The position numbers and the translations under genes were made by a program. The notes beneath the pieces are model-generated. The model made no database searches. It was not told where the DNA came from and saw only the letters and a program-made list of their open reading frames with translations. Source: an uncultured Clostridia bacterium (lineage in GTDB: Bacteria; Bacillota; Clostridia; Oscillospirales; Acutalibacteraceae). From it: a stretch of DNA of 60,215 nucleotides. Positions within the stretch are counted from its first letter, which is position 1; each line of letters starts with the position of its first letter. Location: NCBI GenBank assembly GCA_947623205.1, contig CANQGM010000013.1:1-60215 (forward strand), given 5' to 3'. Below, in pieces: positions 44,073 to 53,986 of the stretch.

Positions 44073-44104
44073 CCCCGACAGAATCATTAATGGTTCTGTC
44101 GGGG
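44073..44104 (+). terminator. Terminator of the LRR-dockerin gene
   Basis: Stem CCCCGACAGAA / TTCTGTCGGGG with a 10-nt loop, then ATTCTGTTTTTATAA. The right arm matches the amylase terminator exactly. Confidence 0.85.
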
Positions 44105-44190
44105 ATTCTGTTTTTATAAGCTTTAAAACTTGCAATGTTTTACTTAATATAGTATTATATTAACAGCAAAATGAATGGAAATGATATAAT

Positions 44191-44760
44191 ATGAATTTTG
44201 AAAAGATATATGCAGAGTTTTCGAAGGGAATGAACGACGAATATTATGTTGACCTTGCGCTTAAAGAGGTTCTTGTTGTTCCGCTGCTTGTTGACATAAT
44301 GCTTAGTGATGATTCCTCAAACAGCCGCTGGTCAGAAAATCTTCTTGAAAAAATCAGTGCTGAATGTCCGCGCATTGTGTACCCTTATTTTGATTTTATT
44401 AGTCATGCATTGAATAAAAATAACAGCCTTACAAGCTGGAATGTTTGGAAGATAATAACTAATATTCTTGTATGTGACGCCGAAAATCTTTGGGATAAAG
44501 TTAAAGATAAATATTTTGACGCGCTTAAATCCGACTCTATTGCGGAATTTTCCATTGCCTGTGATTGTGCCGTAAAAATAGCTCAAGCAAAACCCGAAGC
44601 TGAGGATGAAATTGAAAAAATTATGAAAAATATTGACAGCAGGCAGTTTTTGGTGGCAGCCGAGATTTCAGAAACCAGTTTAAATGTTGCAAAGGAAAAG
44701 GCAGAATTATTCCTCAACAGAAATATAATGCCATGCAATTCAGCCATTATTTGCAATTAA
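44191..44760 (+). CDS. Hypothetical helical-repeat protein
   Basis: 189 residues, no recognised family. All-helical, with HEAT-like units (LVVPLLVDIMLSDDSSNSRW, NVWKIITNILVCDAENLWD, AEFSIACDCAVKIAQAKPEA). Acidic and cytosolic. It is a lone gene: 125 nt before the next start, with no ribosome site stronger than GGAAATG. A structural or binding role would be a guess. Confidence 0.6.
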   Translation: MNFEKIYAEFSKGMNDEYYVDLALKEVLVVPLLVDIMLSDDSSNSRWSENLLEKISAECPRIVYPYFDFISHALNKNNSLTSWNVWKIITNILVCDAENLWDKVKDKYFDALKSDSIAEFSIACDCAVKIAQAKPEAEDEIEKIMKNIDSRQFLVAAEISETSLNVAKEKAELFLNRNIMPCNSAIICN

Positions 44761-44885
44761 AGTTTTTCGGTTATATTAATGCTGCAATTCAATTAAATAA
44801 ATTATACATTTACAGGTGTATTGTGCAGCTTGGTTTTTTGTGTTACAATACAAATGGTATATTTAAAGTACACCGGAGGTACATA

Positions 44886-45347
44886 ATGGTAAAAATACCT
44901 GAAAACAAAACAAGAAAAAGACTAAGACTGTTATTGTGTACATTGTATTTATTTGAAATATTTTTATGCACAATGCCTTACATACAGGGAAATACATCTG
45001 AGGGAAAATTTTATTCATATTCCGTTTTTGACATGATTTCATTTTGGGGCGGTCAAATTCCCGGCACTGCCGCGGGGTCGGCCTTTCAGACATACACATA
45101 TTTTATGCCGATATTCTTTGTTATTCCCATTATCGGATTTTTCTTTTGCGCGCTTGATAAAGAACGCAATATGAAAAATATCGCGTCAATTATTTGCTGT
45201 TTGCTCGGCGTGCTTTCAATTCTTTTGATTGTAAGTTACAGTCTGAGCCTGGGTTCATTAATAGCGCTTCTTTTGTATTTGGTAATTTGTTTTGTAACAA
45301 CAATGTCAATGTTTGCACGAATTACTGATAATCCGCAAAAACATTAA
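44886..45347 (+). CDS. Hypothetical membrane protein
   Basis: 153 residues from ATG 44886 with CCGGAGGT 6-8 nt upstream (an in-frame start at 44733 is unlikely). Four predicted membrane helices: LLLCTLYLFEIFLCTMPYI, YFMPIFFVIPIIGFFFCAL, IASIICCLLGVLSILLIVSY and LIALLLYLVICFVTTMSMF, with a polar external loop after the first. A basic N-terminus (KTRKRLR) suggests the inside orientation. Family not recognised. Confidence 0.65.
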   Translation: MVKIPENKTRKRLRLLLCTLYLFEIFLCTMPYIQGNTSEGKFYSYSVFDMISFWGGQIPGTAAGSAFQTYTYFMPIFFVIPIIGFFFCALDKERNMKNIASIICCLLGVLSILLIVSYSLSLGSLIALLLYLVICFVTTMSMFARITDNPQKH

Positions 45348-45348
45348 A

Positions 45349-45377
45349 AAATGGCTGACTGTCTGTCAGCCATTTTT
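45349..45377. terminator. Bidirectional terminator
   Basis: Perfect stem AAAATGGCTGAC / GTCAGCCATTTT with a 5-nt loop, 2 nt after the membrane protein stop, A-rich on one side and T-rich on the other. It serves the convergent DUF2804 gene as well. Confidence 0.85.
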
Positions 45378-45386
45378 ATATTACAC

Positions 45387-46385
45387 TTAAAACTCTGATA
45401 ATATTATGTGTGCCTGCAAGTTGTCAAGCACAATGGGGTCGTCAAGGTCTATTCTTTTAATTTCACCGTACAGTCTGCCGAAAATCACCGTGGTTTTGTC
45501 CATTACAGCTTCCATTGGCTTTCCTTTTACGGTAAAAGGCTTAAAGGTTATGTCAACCGCCGAAATTCCTCCCTTAAAATACCACGGTTTTCCGGGTCGG
45601 CCATTTACATTGATTTGCGACAGCTTTTCAAGTTTGCCGTCAATAAAAAAGCAGTTTTCGTTGCCGTAGCGGTTGTCGCCGACTCGGCTTGCAAGACAAA
45701 GCGAAAAACGTCGGCCGTCAAGGGCGCAGTCAGCGCTTAGCCGCTGATAACTGTGTTTTCGGGGCTTTGAAAAACGCGTTCGGTCAAAATATGCACAGGA
45801 ATTTGTTTCTTCTAAGGAATATTCTGCACTGCCAAGACGTATTACTCCATTCGCAACAAAATTCGGAGCAAACTTTTTTAAATAAAAATATTTTCTGTTG
45901 CGCTCAAACGGCGCAAGCTCATTAAGACTGTCACCGTTAATTTTTTTGAGATTAATATTAAAATGCAGATTTTTTATACCGCCAAAGTCAATAAAATCAC
46001 ATTTTAAAAATCTTTTGTCGGTTGTGTTTGTTAATTTAAAATTAATTTTTTTGTCCGCATAAAGCAGTTCGCCGCCCGCGCCGGATTCGGGAAGTTCTTT
46101 TTTTGTTAAAAATAGCTTTTTTACAATGCAGTCGCTCAGCACGCCGCCTTTTTCAAGATCAGCAACAGCAATTTTTATTGCAAACTCAAAAACTGAGCTT
46201 TCCACAGATATGTAAAGCGAGACTTCACCGTTGTTTATAAAGTAACTGTCCCGACCTGCGTGCAGACGGTTAGTTTTGCTTTTTTCTTTGTTGTATATAA
46301 ATACAGGTGATTTTGACCAGCCCGCGCACATTACCTCTCCGTTTTCTTCAAACACATTATGCTTTTCGGTTACTTCACGCTGCAA
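45387..46385 (-). CDS. DUF2804 family protein
   Basis: 332 residues; GGAGG-like AGGGAGGT upstream of the ATG. Opens with the zone MCAGWSKSPVFIYNKEK followed by KTNRLHAGRDSYFI, typical of DUF2804, and later HSYQRLSADCALDGRRFS, GNENCFFIDGKLEKLSQI and PWYFKGG. Mostly beta-strand, cytosolic. The family is of unknown function, possibly related to carotenoid/lipocalin-like beta-barrels; I cannot assign activity. Confidence 0.75.
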   Translation of the reverse strand: MQREVTEKHNVFEENGEVMCAGWSKSPVFIYNKEKSKTNRLHAGRDSYFINNGEVSLYISVESSVFEFAIKIAVADLEKGGVLSDCIVKKLFLTKKELPESGAGGELLYADKKINFKLTNTTDKRFLKCDFIDFGGIKNLHFNINLKKINGDSLNELAPFERNRKYFYLKKFAPNFVANGVIRLGSAEYSLEETNSCAYFDRTRFSKPRKHSYQRLSADCALDGRRFSLCLASRVGDNRYGNENCFFIDGKLEKLSQINVNGRPGKPWYFKGGISAVDITFKPFTVKGKPMEAVMDKTTVIFGRLYGEIKRIDLDDPIVLDNLQAHIILSEF

Positions 46386-46532
46386 TTCAGATACCTCCCT
46401 TATTTATAAATACACTATATAACTAATATACACAAAAACATTATGCTTTTCAAGAATTATAACAAAACTGTAAATCAGTAATAAAACATTGTTGCTGTGA
46501 ATAAAAATTTTACAGGAGCAAGGAGGAGATAT

Positions 46533-46889
46533 ATGAAAAAATTTGTCGCTTTAATTTGTATTCTTCTGTGTTTATTGCTCTGTTCATGCTCAATAGCCAC
46601 GACAGGCTATTCAGATGAACTCACATTAAATTCGTGGTGCGCAAAGCTTGACGGCGGAGCGGAAATAAATCTGAAATTTAAGGATGACAGCGCTTCTCTT
46701 ACTCTAAAAAGCGGAGACGAAACAACTGAAATCTGCGGAAAATACCTTGCCGATGAAAAGTCTTTTGTTATTTTTATGCCTGAAATTTCACAGAATTATA
46801 CTTTTTTATATGTGCCTAAAGGAGATAAACTTGACGTAACATACAACAACTCGACAATCACGCTTAATAAAACGGAAAACAGAAATTAA
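46533..46889 (+). CDS. Small lipoprotein
   Basis: 118 residues from ATG 46533 with AAGGAGGAG upstream (the in-frame GTG at 46497 lacks one). Signal peptide MKKFVALICILLCLLLCSC with a lipobox Cys around residue 17-19. The mature part is a small beta-rich domain (AEINLKFKDDSASLTLKSGD, GKYLADEKSFVIFMPE) like extracytoplasmic hypothetical domains. Function unknown; likely on the outer face of the membrane. Confidence 0.7.
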   Translation: MKKFVALICILLCLLLCSCSIATTGYSDELTLNSWCAKLDGGAEINLKFKDDSASLTLKSGDETTEICGKYLADEKSFVIFMPEISQNYTFLYVPKGDKLDVTYNNSTITLNKTENRN

Positions 46890-46997
46890 TGAAGTAATTA
46901 TTAAAATGCATTTCTGTTGATAAATCAGACTGATTGTGGTATAATGTTTTAAATTGTATTATTATACCCGCTTTTAAAAAGTTGTGGAGGTAATATT

Positions 46998-47504
46998 TTG
47001 GTAGTGTTTGGAATTGACCCGGGCTATGCCATAGTCGGATGGGGCGCAATAAGCTTTAAGTCAAACTCGTATAAGGCGCTGGGATACGGTTCGGTGCAAA
47101 CACACGCAAATACCGATTTTAACGCGCGTTTGGAGTACATTTATAATGAGATTTATTCAATTTTAAACCGCTGCAGACCCGACGCGCTTGCAATTGAAAG
47201 ACTTTACTATCAGTCAAACCAAAAAACCGTTATAAAGGTAGCGCAGGCAAGGGGTGTAATTATTCTTGCGGCACAAAAATTGAAAATCCCAATTTTTGAA
47301 TACACTCCTCTTCAGGTAAAAACAGCAGTAACAGGCTACGGAAAGGCAAAAAAGCTGCAGGTAATGGAAATGACGCGCAGACTGTTAAATCTTGCGGAAG
47401 TTCCAAAGCCAGATGATACTGCCGACGCACTTGCAATTGCAATTTGTCATGCGCAGGCGGCAGGTTCACAGCTGAGAAGAGTTATGTACAGGAAAGGAAT
47501 TTAA
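46998..47504 (+). CDS. ruvC: Holliday junction resolvase RuvC
   Basis: 168 residues from TTG 46998, with TGGAGG 8 nt upstream. The catalytic acids are visible: Asp in VVFGIDPGYAIVGWG, Glu in LAIERLYYQSNQKT, and the C-terminal DDTADALAIAICHAQ. It cleaves Holliday junctions with RuvAB. First gene of a long plus-strand run; ruvA starts 2 nt after its stop. Confidence 0.95.
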   Translation: MVVFGIDPGYAIVGWGAISFKSNSYKALGYGSVQTHANTDFNARLEYIYNEIYSILNRCRPDALAIERLYYQSNQKTVIKVAQARGVIILAAQKLKIPIFEYTPLQVKTAVTGYGKAKKLQVMEMTRRLLNLAEVPKPDDTADALAIAICHAQAAGSQLRRVMYRKGI

Positions 47505-47505
47505 T

Positions 47506-48108
47506 ATGATTTATTCCGTTCGCGGAAAGCTGATTCTCACAACGGCTTCAAGCGCTGTTGTTGAGTGCGGCGGCGTAGGTTACAACTGCCAGACCACCGT
47601 TAATACATTAAAAACTTTAAAATTAAATACGGAAGTTATGCTTTACACATACCTGAATGTGAGAGAAGACGCTGTTGAACTTTTTGGATTTGCCACAAAA
47701 ACTGAACTTGAAACATTCAAAACGCTGATTGGTGTAAGCGGCGTTGGTCCTAAGGCAGGACTTGCAATACTTTCGGAGCTTACTCCCGAACAGATTGCAA
47801 TGGCAATTGCAACAGACGACATAAAAACAATTACAAGAGCGCAGGGCATAGGCAAAAAAATTGCTCAGCGCATAATTTTGGAGTTAAAGGACAAGCTTGC
47901 AAAATCGGTAGATTCGGATAATTTAGCCGCAGGTTCCGCGGTTGGCGCTGCAAATGCTTCGACAGGCAATATTCCAAAGGCGATAGAAGCGCTCGGAGTG
48001 CTGGGCTATGCTCCGTCGGATGTATCACAAATACTTGCAGCGCTGGACAGCTCTTTGCCGGTTGAACAGCTGATAGCGCAGACATTAAAGCAGATGGGAA
48101 GACAATAA
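47506..48108 (+). CDS. ruvA: Holliday junction DNA helicase subunit RuvA
   Basis: 200 residues. The N-terminal OB fold opens MIYSVRGKLI; the tandem helix-hairpin-helix motifs are SGVGPKAGLAILSELTPEQ and AQGIGKKIAQRIILELKDKL; a linker and the C-terminal RuvB-binding domain (EALGVLGYAPSDVSQIL) follow. Normal length. Confidence 0.95.
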   Translation: MIYSVRGKLILTTASSAVVECGGVGYNCQTTVNTLKTLKLNTEVMLYTYLNVREDAVELFGFATKTELETFKTLIGVSGVGPKAGLAILSELTPEQIAMAIATDDIKTITRAQGIGKKIAQRIILELKDKLAKSVDSDNLAAGSAVGAANASTGNIPKAIEALGVLGYAPSDVSQILAALDSSLPVEQLIAQTLKQMGRQ

Positions 48109-48111
48109 TAA

Positions 48112-49191
48112 ATGAGCAAAATGGAATTTTCGGAAGAATTTGATTTTGAAAACAGAATAGTTGATGTGTCCGAAATTCCCGAGGACGCAGCTGACGGCGA
48201 TAATCCTCTTCGTCCTAAAACACTTGATGACTACATAGGACAGGATAAGGTCAAGGAAAATTTAAAGGTTTTTATTGAAGCCGCTAAAATAAGAGGGGAA
48301 TCACTCGACCATGTTCTGCTTTACGGCCCTCCGGGACTCGGCAAAACTACGCTTGCGGGCATAATCGCAAATGAGCTGGGCGTATCGGTACGCATTACCT
48401 CGGGACCCGCAATTGAAAAACCGGGCGACCTTGCGGCACTTCTTACAAACCTAAACCAGGGAGACGTGCTGTTCATAGACGAGATACACCGACTTAGCCG
48501 TGCCGTTGAAGAGATTCTTTATCCCTCAATGGAGGACTTTGCAATTGATATAATTACAGGCAAGGGGCAAATGGCGGCGTCATATCATCTGCCGCTGCCA
48601 AAATTCACTCTTGTAGGCGCAACAACAAGGGCAGGTCAGCTTACTGCACCTCTTCGCGACCGCTTTGGAGTAGTGCTTCGTCTTGAACTTTACAGTCCCG
48701 AAGAGCTTGCGCAAATAGTAACAAGAAGCGCGGGTATATTGGGAATTAAAATTGTGCATGACGGCGCGCTGGAAATTGCTTTGCGTTCACGGGGCACACC
48801 GCGTATAGCAAACCGTCTTTTAAAGCGTGTGCGCGACTTTGCACAGGTAATTTCAGACGGAATAATAACGGCTGAAAGCGCTAAAACGGCGCTTGACCGA
48901 CTTGAGATCGACGAGCTCGGTCTTGACCGGAACGACAGAAGAATGCTTGAAGCGATAATACGTTTTTACAACGGCGGTCCCGTAGGTGTTGAAACCCTTG
49001 CGGCGGCAATTGGCGAGGAAGCTGTGACCATTGAAGACGTTTATGAACCGTATCTTTTACAGATTGGTTTTCTCAGCAGAACGCCGCGCGGCAGGTGCAT
49101 TACTGCCGAGGCGTGCAGGCATCTCGGTTATGACTTTCCTAAAGGAATTTCAAATGCAATGCCTGTACAGCCGAATCTTTTTAACGAATAA
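48112..49191 (+). CDS. ruvB: Holliday junction branch-migration ATPase RuvB
   Basis: 359 residues, a little longer than average because of an acidic N-terminal extension. [19 protein letters not shown], Walker [21 protein letters not shown], Walker [17 protein letters not shown], sensor [20 protein letters not shown], and the winged-helix end [15 protein letters not shown]. Three nt after ruvA. Confidence 0.96.
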   Translation: MSKMEFSEEFDFENRIVDVSEIPEDAADGDNPLRPKTLDDYIGQDKVKENLKVFIEAAKIRGESLDHVLLYGPPGLGKTTLAGIIANELGVSVRITSGPAIEKPGDLAALLTNLNQGDVLFIDEIHRLSRAVEEILYPSMEDFAIDIITGKGQMAASYHLPLPKFTLVGATTRAGQLTAPLRDRFGVVLRLELYSPEELAQIVTRSAGILGIKIVHDGALEIALRSRGTPRIANRLLKRVRDFAQVISDGIITAESAKTALDRLEIDELGLDRNDRRMLEAIIRFYNGGPVGVETLAAAIGEEAVTIEDVYEPYLLQIGFLSRTPRGRCITAEACRHLGYDFPKGISNAMPVQPNLFNE

Positions 49192-49252
49192 AAATCAAAA
49201 ATAGAAATTTACTATTATTACTAAAACATAAATTATCGGAGGATTACTTTTA

Positions 49253-50602
49253 ATGGGCAGATTATTTGGCACGGACGGAGTAAGAGGTATTGCCAATACC
49301 GAACTTACAGCAGAGCTTGCAATGAATATAGGCAGGGCGGCGGCAATGGTGCTTGTAAGCGATGAGGTCAGGCATCCGACCGTTTTAATAGGAAAGGACA
49401 CACGTCTTTCGGGAGATATGATTGAAGGCGCGCTCATAGCCGGACTTTGTTCGGTGGGCGCAAATGTTGAGCTTCTCGGAGTAATTCCTACTCCCGCCGT
49501 TGCTTATCTTGTAGGAAAATACAGCGCGGACGCGGGTATTATGATTTCTGCCTCACACAATCCGTTTGAATTTAACGGAATTAAAATTTTTAGTTCAGAA
49601 GGCTATAAGCTTCCCGACGACCTTGAAAACAGAATAGAAGAAATTGTACTTGACCATGTTACACCCTATGAAACTGAGAGTAATGAAAATATAGGCAAGG
49701 TAACCGTAATGGAGAATGCGGCAGATGATTACATTGAGCACGTTGCAAAGGCTGTTGACTGTGATTTAAGCGGCATGGAAATTGCCCTTGATTGTTCAAA
49801 CGGTTCTTCATCTTTCACGGCGGAAAAGCTCTTTACAAAACTGGGCGCAAAGGTTCATATGCTTTTTGACGCTCCTGACGGCATAAATATCAACAGAGAT
49901 TGCGGTTCAACTCATATTGGAAAACTCCAAAGCTATGTGCGCGAACATAAGCTTTGCTCAGGTCTTGCCTTTGACGGCGACGCAGACAGATGTCTTGCCG
50001 TTGATGAAAACGGAAGCCTTATTGACGGTGATTTTCTAATGGCAATTTGTGCAAATGATATGAAAAACCGCGGCGTTCTAAAAAATAATACTGTTGTAGG
50101 CACAGTAATGACAAATATGGGGTTTACTAAGTTTTGCAGGGAAAAAGGGCTGAACTTTGTGCCAACTAAGGTCGGCGACCGTTATGTTCTTGAGGAAATG
50201 CTTCAGCAGGGTTATAACATAGGCGGCGAGCAAAGCGGACATATTATATTTACAGACTTTGCAACAACGGGAGACGGCGAGCTTTCAGGTGCAATTCTTT
50301 TAAGTATAATGAAGCGCACCGGTGAAAAGCTAAGCGCTCTTGCTAAGATAATGGAGCGTATGCCGCAGGTGCTTGTAAATGTAAAGGTAAGCGCGCAGGG
50401 TAAGCTCTCATTTTATACAGACAAAGAAATTAAGGCTGAAATCAAACACATAAGCGATATTTTGGGCGAAAGAGGCAGAATTTTAATTCGTGTTTCAGGT
50501 ACGGAACCGCTTGTAAGAGTAATGCTTGAGGGCGAAAGCCTTGAAGAAATTCAAAACCTCGCAGAGGAAGCTGCACAGGTTGTAAGGGAAAGATTGACGT
50601 AA
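49253..50602 (+). CDS. glmM: Phosphoglucosamine mutase GlmM
   Basis: 449 residues; CGGAGGA 9 nt upstream. GRLFGTDGVRGIAN at the start, the active-site phosphoserine loop MISASHNPFEFNGIKIFS, metal-binding FDGDADRCLAVDE and phosphate-binding VSGTEPLVRVM. Converts glucosamine-6-phosphate to glucosamine-1-phosphate for peptidoglycan precursors. Its TAA overlaps the ATG of the next gene. Confidence 0.95.
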   Translation: MGRLFGTDGVRGIANTELTAELAMNIGRAAAMVLVSDEVRHPTVLIGKDTRLSGDMIEGALIAGLCSVGANVELLGVIPTPAVAYLVGKYSADAGIMISASHNPFEFNGIKIFSSEGYKLPDDLENRIEEIVLDHVTPYETESNENIGKVTVMENAADDYIEHVAKAVDCDLSGMEIALDCSNGSSSFTAEKLFTKLGAKVHMLFDAPDGININRDCGSTHIGKLQSYVREHKLCSGLAFDGDADRCLAVDENGSLIDGDFLMAICANDMKNRGVLKNNTVVGTVMTNMGFTKFCREKGLNFVPTKVGDRYVLEEMLQQGYNIGGEQSGHIIFTDFATTGDGELSGAILLSIMKRTGEKLSALAKIMERMPQVLVNVKVSAQGKLSFYTDKEIKAEIKHISDILGERGRILIRVSGTEPLVRVMLEGESLEEIQNLAEEAAQVVRERLT

Positions 50603-51465
50603 TGCGACTATCCGATAATTGGCAGGACTTTGAGCTTATTGACACCTCTGACGGCGAAAGGCTTGAACGATGGAATAATATAGTTTTAATTCGTCCCGAC
50701 CCGCAGATTATCTGGTCAACAGATAAAAAGAATCCGCTTTGGCGTTCGGCTCACGCGCGCTATCACCGCAGCAGCAAGGGCGGAGGCAGCTGGGAGCAGT
50801 ATAAAAAAATTCCGGAACAATGGAGCGTTAAGTACGGGGATCTTTTATTTAATATAAAGCCTATGGGCTTTAAGCATACGGGCGTATTTCCCGAGCAGGC
50901 GGTCAACTGGGATTTTGCCTATCAAAAAATAAAAAGCGAAAACCGACCTATAAAGATACTCAATTTGTTTGGATACACCGGATGCGCTACGCTTGCGTGT
51001 ATGAAAGCAGGAGCCTCCGTTTGTCACGTTGACGCGTCAAAGGGTATGGTTCAATGGGCAAAAGAGAATGCCGCTTTAAGCGGTATTGCTGACAAACCTG
51101 TAAGATGGATAGTTGACGACTGCATAAAATTTGTTCAGCGCGAAATAAGACGCCAAAATAAATATGACGGAATAATAATGGACCCTCCGTCATATGGGAG
51201 AGGTCCCAACGGAGAAGTGTGGAAGCTTGAAGAACGGCTCTGTCAGCTTGTAATGCTGTGCAGACAGGTGCTTTCCGACAATCCGGTGTTTTTTATTCTA
51301 AACTCATACACAACGGGGTTATCGCCCGCTGTAATGGATTATTTGCTTGGCGTTATGCTGCAAAAAGAGTTTGGGGGCAGGGTTTCAAGCGATGAAATTG
51401 GAATAAAAGTGACCGATACGGGGTTGGTTTTGCCGTGTGGTTCAACAGCAATATGGGAGAAGTAA
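50602..51465 (+). CDS. Class I SAM-dependent methyltransferase (RlmI/RlmK-like)
   Basis: 287 residues. SAM motif I ILNLFGYTGCATLACMKAGA near 115, acidic SAM-ribose contact VCHVDASKGMVQWA, and the catalytic IIMDPPSYGRG near 195, as in 23S rRNA methyltransferases of the RlmI type. The N-terminal PUA domain of RlmI is missing; instead there is an 80-residue start of its own. Base and position of modification cannot be decided. Coupled to glmM by a 1-base overlap. Confidence 0.8.
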   Translation: MRLSDNWQDFELIDTSDGERLERWNNIVLIRPDPQIIWSTDKKNPLWRSAHARYHRSSKGGGSWEQYKKIPEQWSVKYGDLLFNIKPMGFKHTGVFPEQAVNWDFAYQKIKSENRPIKILNLFGYTGCATLACMKAGASVCHVDASKGMVQWAKENAALSGIADKPVRWIVDDCIKFVQREIRRQNKYDGIIMDPPSYGRGPNGEVWKLEERLCQLVMLCRQVLSDNPVFFILNSYTTGLSPAVMDYLLGVMLQKEFGGRVSSDEIGIKVTDTGLVLPCGSTAIWEK

Positions 51466-51468
51466 TTA

Positions 51469-52314
51469 ATGAATTTTATCTCGGTGCAAAATATATTTTT
51501 TTCATATTCAAATAACGAAGATGGTTCACTCGCAAAAAATGCGGTAAACGGTGTGTCGCTTGAGATTAAAAAGGGCGAGTTTATTGCACTTCTCGGGCAT
51601 AACGGCTGCGGAAAGTCAACAATAGCTAAGCATTTGAATGCAATGCTTTTGCCTGACAGCGGCAAGGTTTATATTGACGGGGATGATACTTGCGATGAAG
51701 AAAAAACATATGACATAAGAAAAAAAGTAGGACTTGTTCTCCAAAACCCCGACAATCAGCTTGTTGCAAGCATCGTTGAGGAGGATGTGGCGTTTGGCCC
51801 TGAAAATCTTGGCGTTGAGCCTGAAAAAATCAGAATACGGGTTGACAATGCCCTGAAGGCGGTTGATATGTACGAATACCGCAAACACGCTCCGTTTAAG
51901 CTGTCAGGTGGTCAGAAACAGCGAGTTGCCATTGCGGGGATTCTTGCAATGCAGCCCGAATGCATAGTGCTTGACGAACCTACCGCAATGCTTGACCCAA
52001 ACGGCAGAAACGAGGTGCTATCAACTCTTTTAAAGCTTAATAAACAGAACGGTATGACCGTTGTTCTAATTACTCATTATATGGACGAGGCAGTGCTTGC
52101 CGACAGAGTTGTTGTAATGGACAAGGGTAAAATTCTTACCCTTGGAACTCCGCGAGAGGTTTTTTCACAGGTTGAGCTTTTAAAAAAACACAGACTTGAC
52201 GTTCCTCAGGCAACCGAGCTTGCCTACAAGCTAAAAGGCTGCGGATTAAATATAGACAAAATGCCGCTTAATGAAGAGGAATGCGTAAAAATGCTTGAGG
52301 AGGTTCTGAAATGA
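51469..52314 (+). CDS. ecfA1: ECF transporter energy-coupling ATPase EcfA1
   Basis: 281 residues. Walker [22 protein letters not shown]-loop [21 protein letters not shown] (characteristic of EcfA), signature [15 protein letters not shown], Walker [16 protein letters not shown] and H-loop LITHYMDEA. Overlaps ecfA2 as ATGA. Works with EcfA2 and EcfT to energise vitamin or metal uptake through S components encoded elsewhere. Confidence 0.93.
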   Translation: MNFISVQNIFFSYSNNEDGSLAKNAVNGVSLEIKKGEFIALLGHNGCGKSTIAKHLNAMLLPDSGKVYIDGDDTCDEEKTYDIRKKVGLVLQNPDNQLVASIVEEDVAFGPENLGVEPEKIRIRVDNALKAVDMYEYRKHAPFKLSGGQKQRVAIAGILAMQPECIVLDEPTAMLDPNGRNEVLSTLLKLNKQNGMTVVLITHYMDEAVLADRVVVMDKGKILTLGTPREVFSQVELLKKHRLDVPQATELAYKLKGCGLNIDKMPLNEEECVKMLEEVLK

Positions 52315-53180
52315 GTAAAATCCTTGAGCTTAAAAATTTAAGTTTTGTTTACGGACAGGGCACTCCGTTTGAAAAATGCGCTGTAAGCAATGTTGATTTA
52401 AGTATTGAAAAAGGAGAGTTAATAGGAATAATCGGGCATACGGGTTCGGGTAAGTCGACACTTGTTCAGCTGCTTAACGGACTTATTAGGCCCACGAGCG
52501 GACAAGTTATTCTTGACGGTGAAGATATATGGAAAAATCCAAAAGAAATTCGAAAAATACGCTTTAAAGTAGGAATGGTGTTTCAGTACCCTGAGTACCA
52601 GTTGTTTGAAGAAACCGTATATAAAGACATTGCTTTCGGCCCTGCAAATATGGGAAAAAGCGGAAATGAGCTTCATGACGCCGTAATTAAGGCGGCGGAA
52701 TTTACCGGACTTGACCGGGAGATTTTGAGTAAATCGCCGTTTGATTTATCCGGCGGCGAAAAACGCCGCGCTGCAATAGCAGGAGTAATGGCAATGGACC
52801 CCGAAGTTCTTGTGCTTGACGAGCCTACTGCCGGACTTGACCCTATGGGCAGAGACGTTTTGCTGAGTCAGATCGTGCAGTACCACAGAAAGCGCAAAAA
52901 TACTGTTTTGCTTGTGTCTCACAGCATGGAGGATATTGCCCGTGTTGCAGACAGAATCATGGTGATGAACAGCTCAAAACTTGTTATGTTTGACGAGACA
53001 AAAAAGATTTTTTCACATAGCAGAGAGCTTGAAAAATACGGTTTGCGTGTTCCTCAGATAACTAAAATAATGCTTAAATTAAAAGAAAAGGGCTATGATG
53101 TCTCTGACGGTGTGCTTACGGTTGACAGCGCGCTTTCTCAGATTTATTCGCTCCTGAACAGGGAGGGGAAAATATGGTAA
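52311..53180 (+). CDS. ecfA2: ECF transporter energy-coupling ATPase EcfA2
   Basis: 289 residues. Walker [41 protein letters not shown], signature [15 protein letters not shown], Walker [16 protein letters not shown] and H-loop VSHSMED. Overlaps ecfT by 7 bp. Confidence 0.93.
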   Translation: MSKILELKNLSFVYGQGTPFEKCAVSNVDLSIEKGELIGIIGHTGSGKSTLVQLLNGLIRPTSGQVILDGEDIWKNPKEIRKIRFKVGMVFQYPEYQLFEETVYKDIAFGPANMGKSGNELHDAVIKAAEFTGLDREILSKSPFDLSGGEKRRAAIAGVMAMDPEVLVLDEPTAGLDPMGRDVLLSQIVQYHRKRKNTVLLVSHSMEDIARVADRIMVMNSSKLVMFDETKKIFSHSRELEKYGLRVPQITKIMLKLKEKGYDVSDGVLTVDSALSQIYSLLNREGKIW

Positions 53181-53986
53181 GAGATGTTACTCTGGGACAG
53201 TATTTTCCCGGAAAAAGCCTTATTCACAGACTGGACCCGCGAGCAAAAATTATTTTGCTTATTGCGTACCTTGTAATTATATTTTGCACGTTCAATTATC
53301 TGTCGCTCGCTGTTGTTGCGCTGTTTACAGCGTTCTGCGTGGCTTTCAGCGGCGTTCCCGCAAAGTTTTATTTAAAAAGCCTAAAAGTAATTTTTGTAAT
53401 TGTTATTATAACCTCGGTTATAAATATGTTTTACGGAACAGGCGACCCGATTTTTGAGTGGGGAATAATTAAAATTACGGTAAACGGAATCAACAGAGCT
53501 GTGTTTGTAACAGTGCGTATCATATGTCTGATTCTTGCAAGTTCATGTCTAACGTTTACCACATCTCCTACTGACCTTACAGACGCGATCGAACGGCTGA
53601 TGAAACCATTGAATAAAATTCATTTTCCCGTTCACGAAATTGCAATGATGATGTCGCTTGCGCTTCGTTTTGTTCCTACTTTACTTGAAGAAACCGACAA
53701 AATTATGCAGGCGCAAAAGGCAAGGGGCGCCGATATGGATTCAGGCAATCTTTTTCAGAGAATAAAGGCCCTTGTCCCTATTTTGATTCCGCTTTTTGTT
53801 TCTGCATTCAGGCGTGCCTATGAACTTGCAACAGCAATGGAGTGCCGCTGTTACAGAGGTGGAGTTGGAAGAACAAGAATGAAAAGCATTCATATGAAAA
53901 AACTTGACGCTTTTGCTTTTACTGCAACAGCGTTGGTGATCGGCGGAGTGGTTTTATGCAACATATTTCTACCGGCAGCTCTTTGA
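53174..53986 (+). CDS. ecfT: ECF transporter transmembrane subunit EcfT
   Basis: 270 residues. GQYFPGKSLIHRLDPRAKI at the start, five to six membrane helices, and the two coupling-helix motifs AQKARGADMDSG and MECRCYRGGVGRTRMK. Third gene of ecfA1A2T. No S-component gene adjoins, so this is a shared, group II type module. Confidence 0.93.
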   Translation: MVRDVTLGQYFPGKSLIHRLDPRAKIILLIAYLVIIFCTFNYLSLAVVALFTAFCVAFSGVPAKFYLKSLKVIFVIVIITSVINMFYGTGDPIFEWGIIKITVNGINRAVFVTVRIICLILASSCLTFTTSPTDLTDAIERLMKPLNKIHFPVHEIAMMMSLALRFVPTLLEETDKIMQAQKARGADMDSGNLFQRIKALVPILIPLFVSAFRRAYELATAMECRCYRGGVGRTRMKSIHMKKLDAFAFTATALVIGGVVLCNIFLPAAL

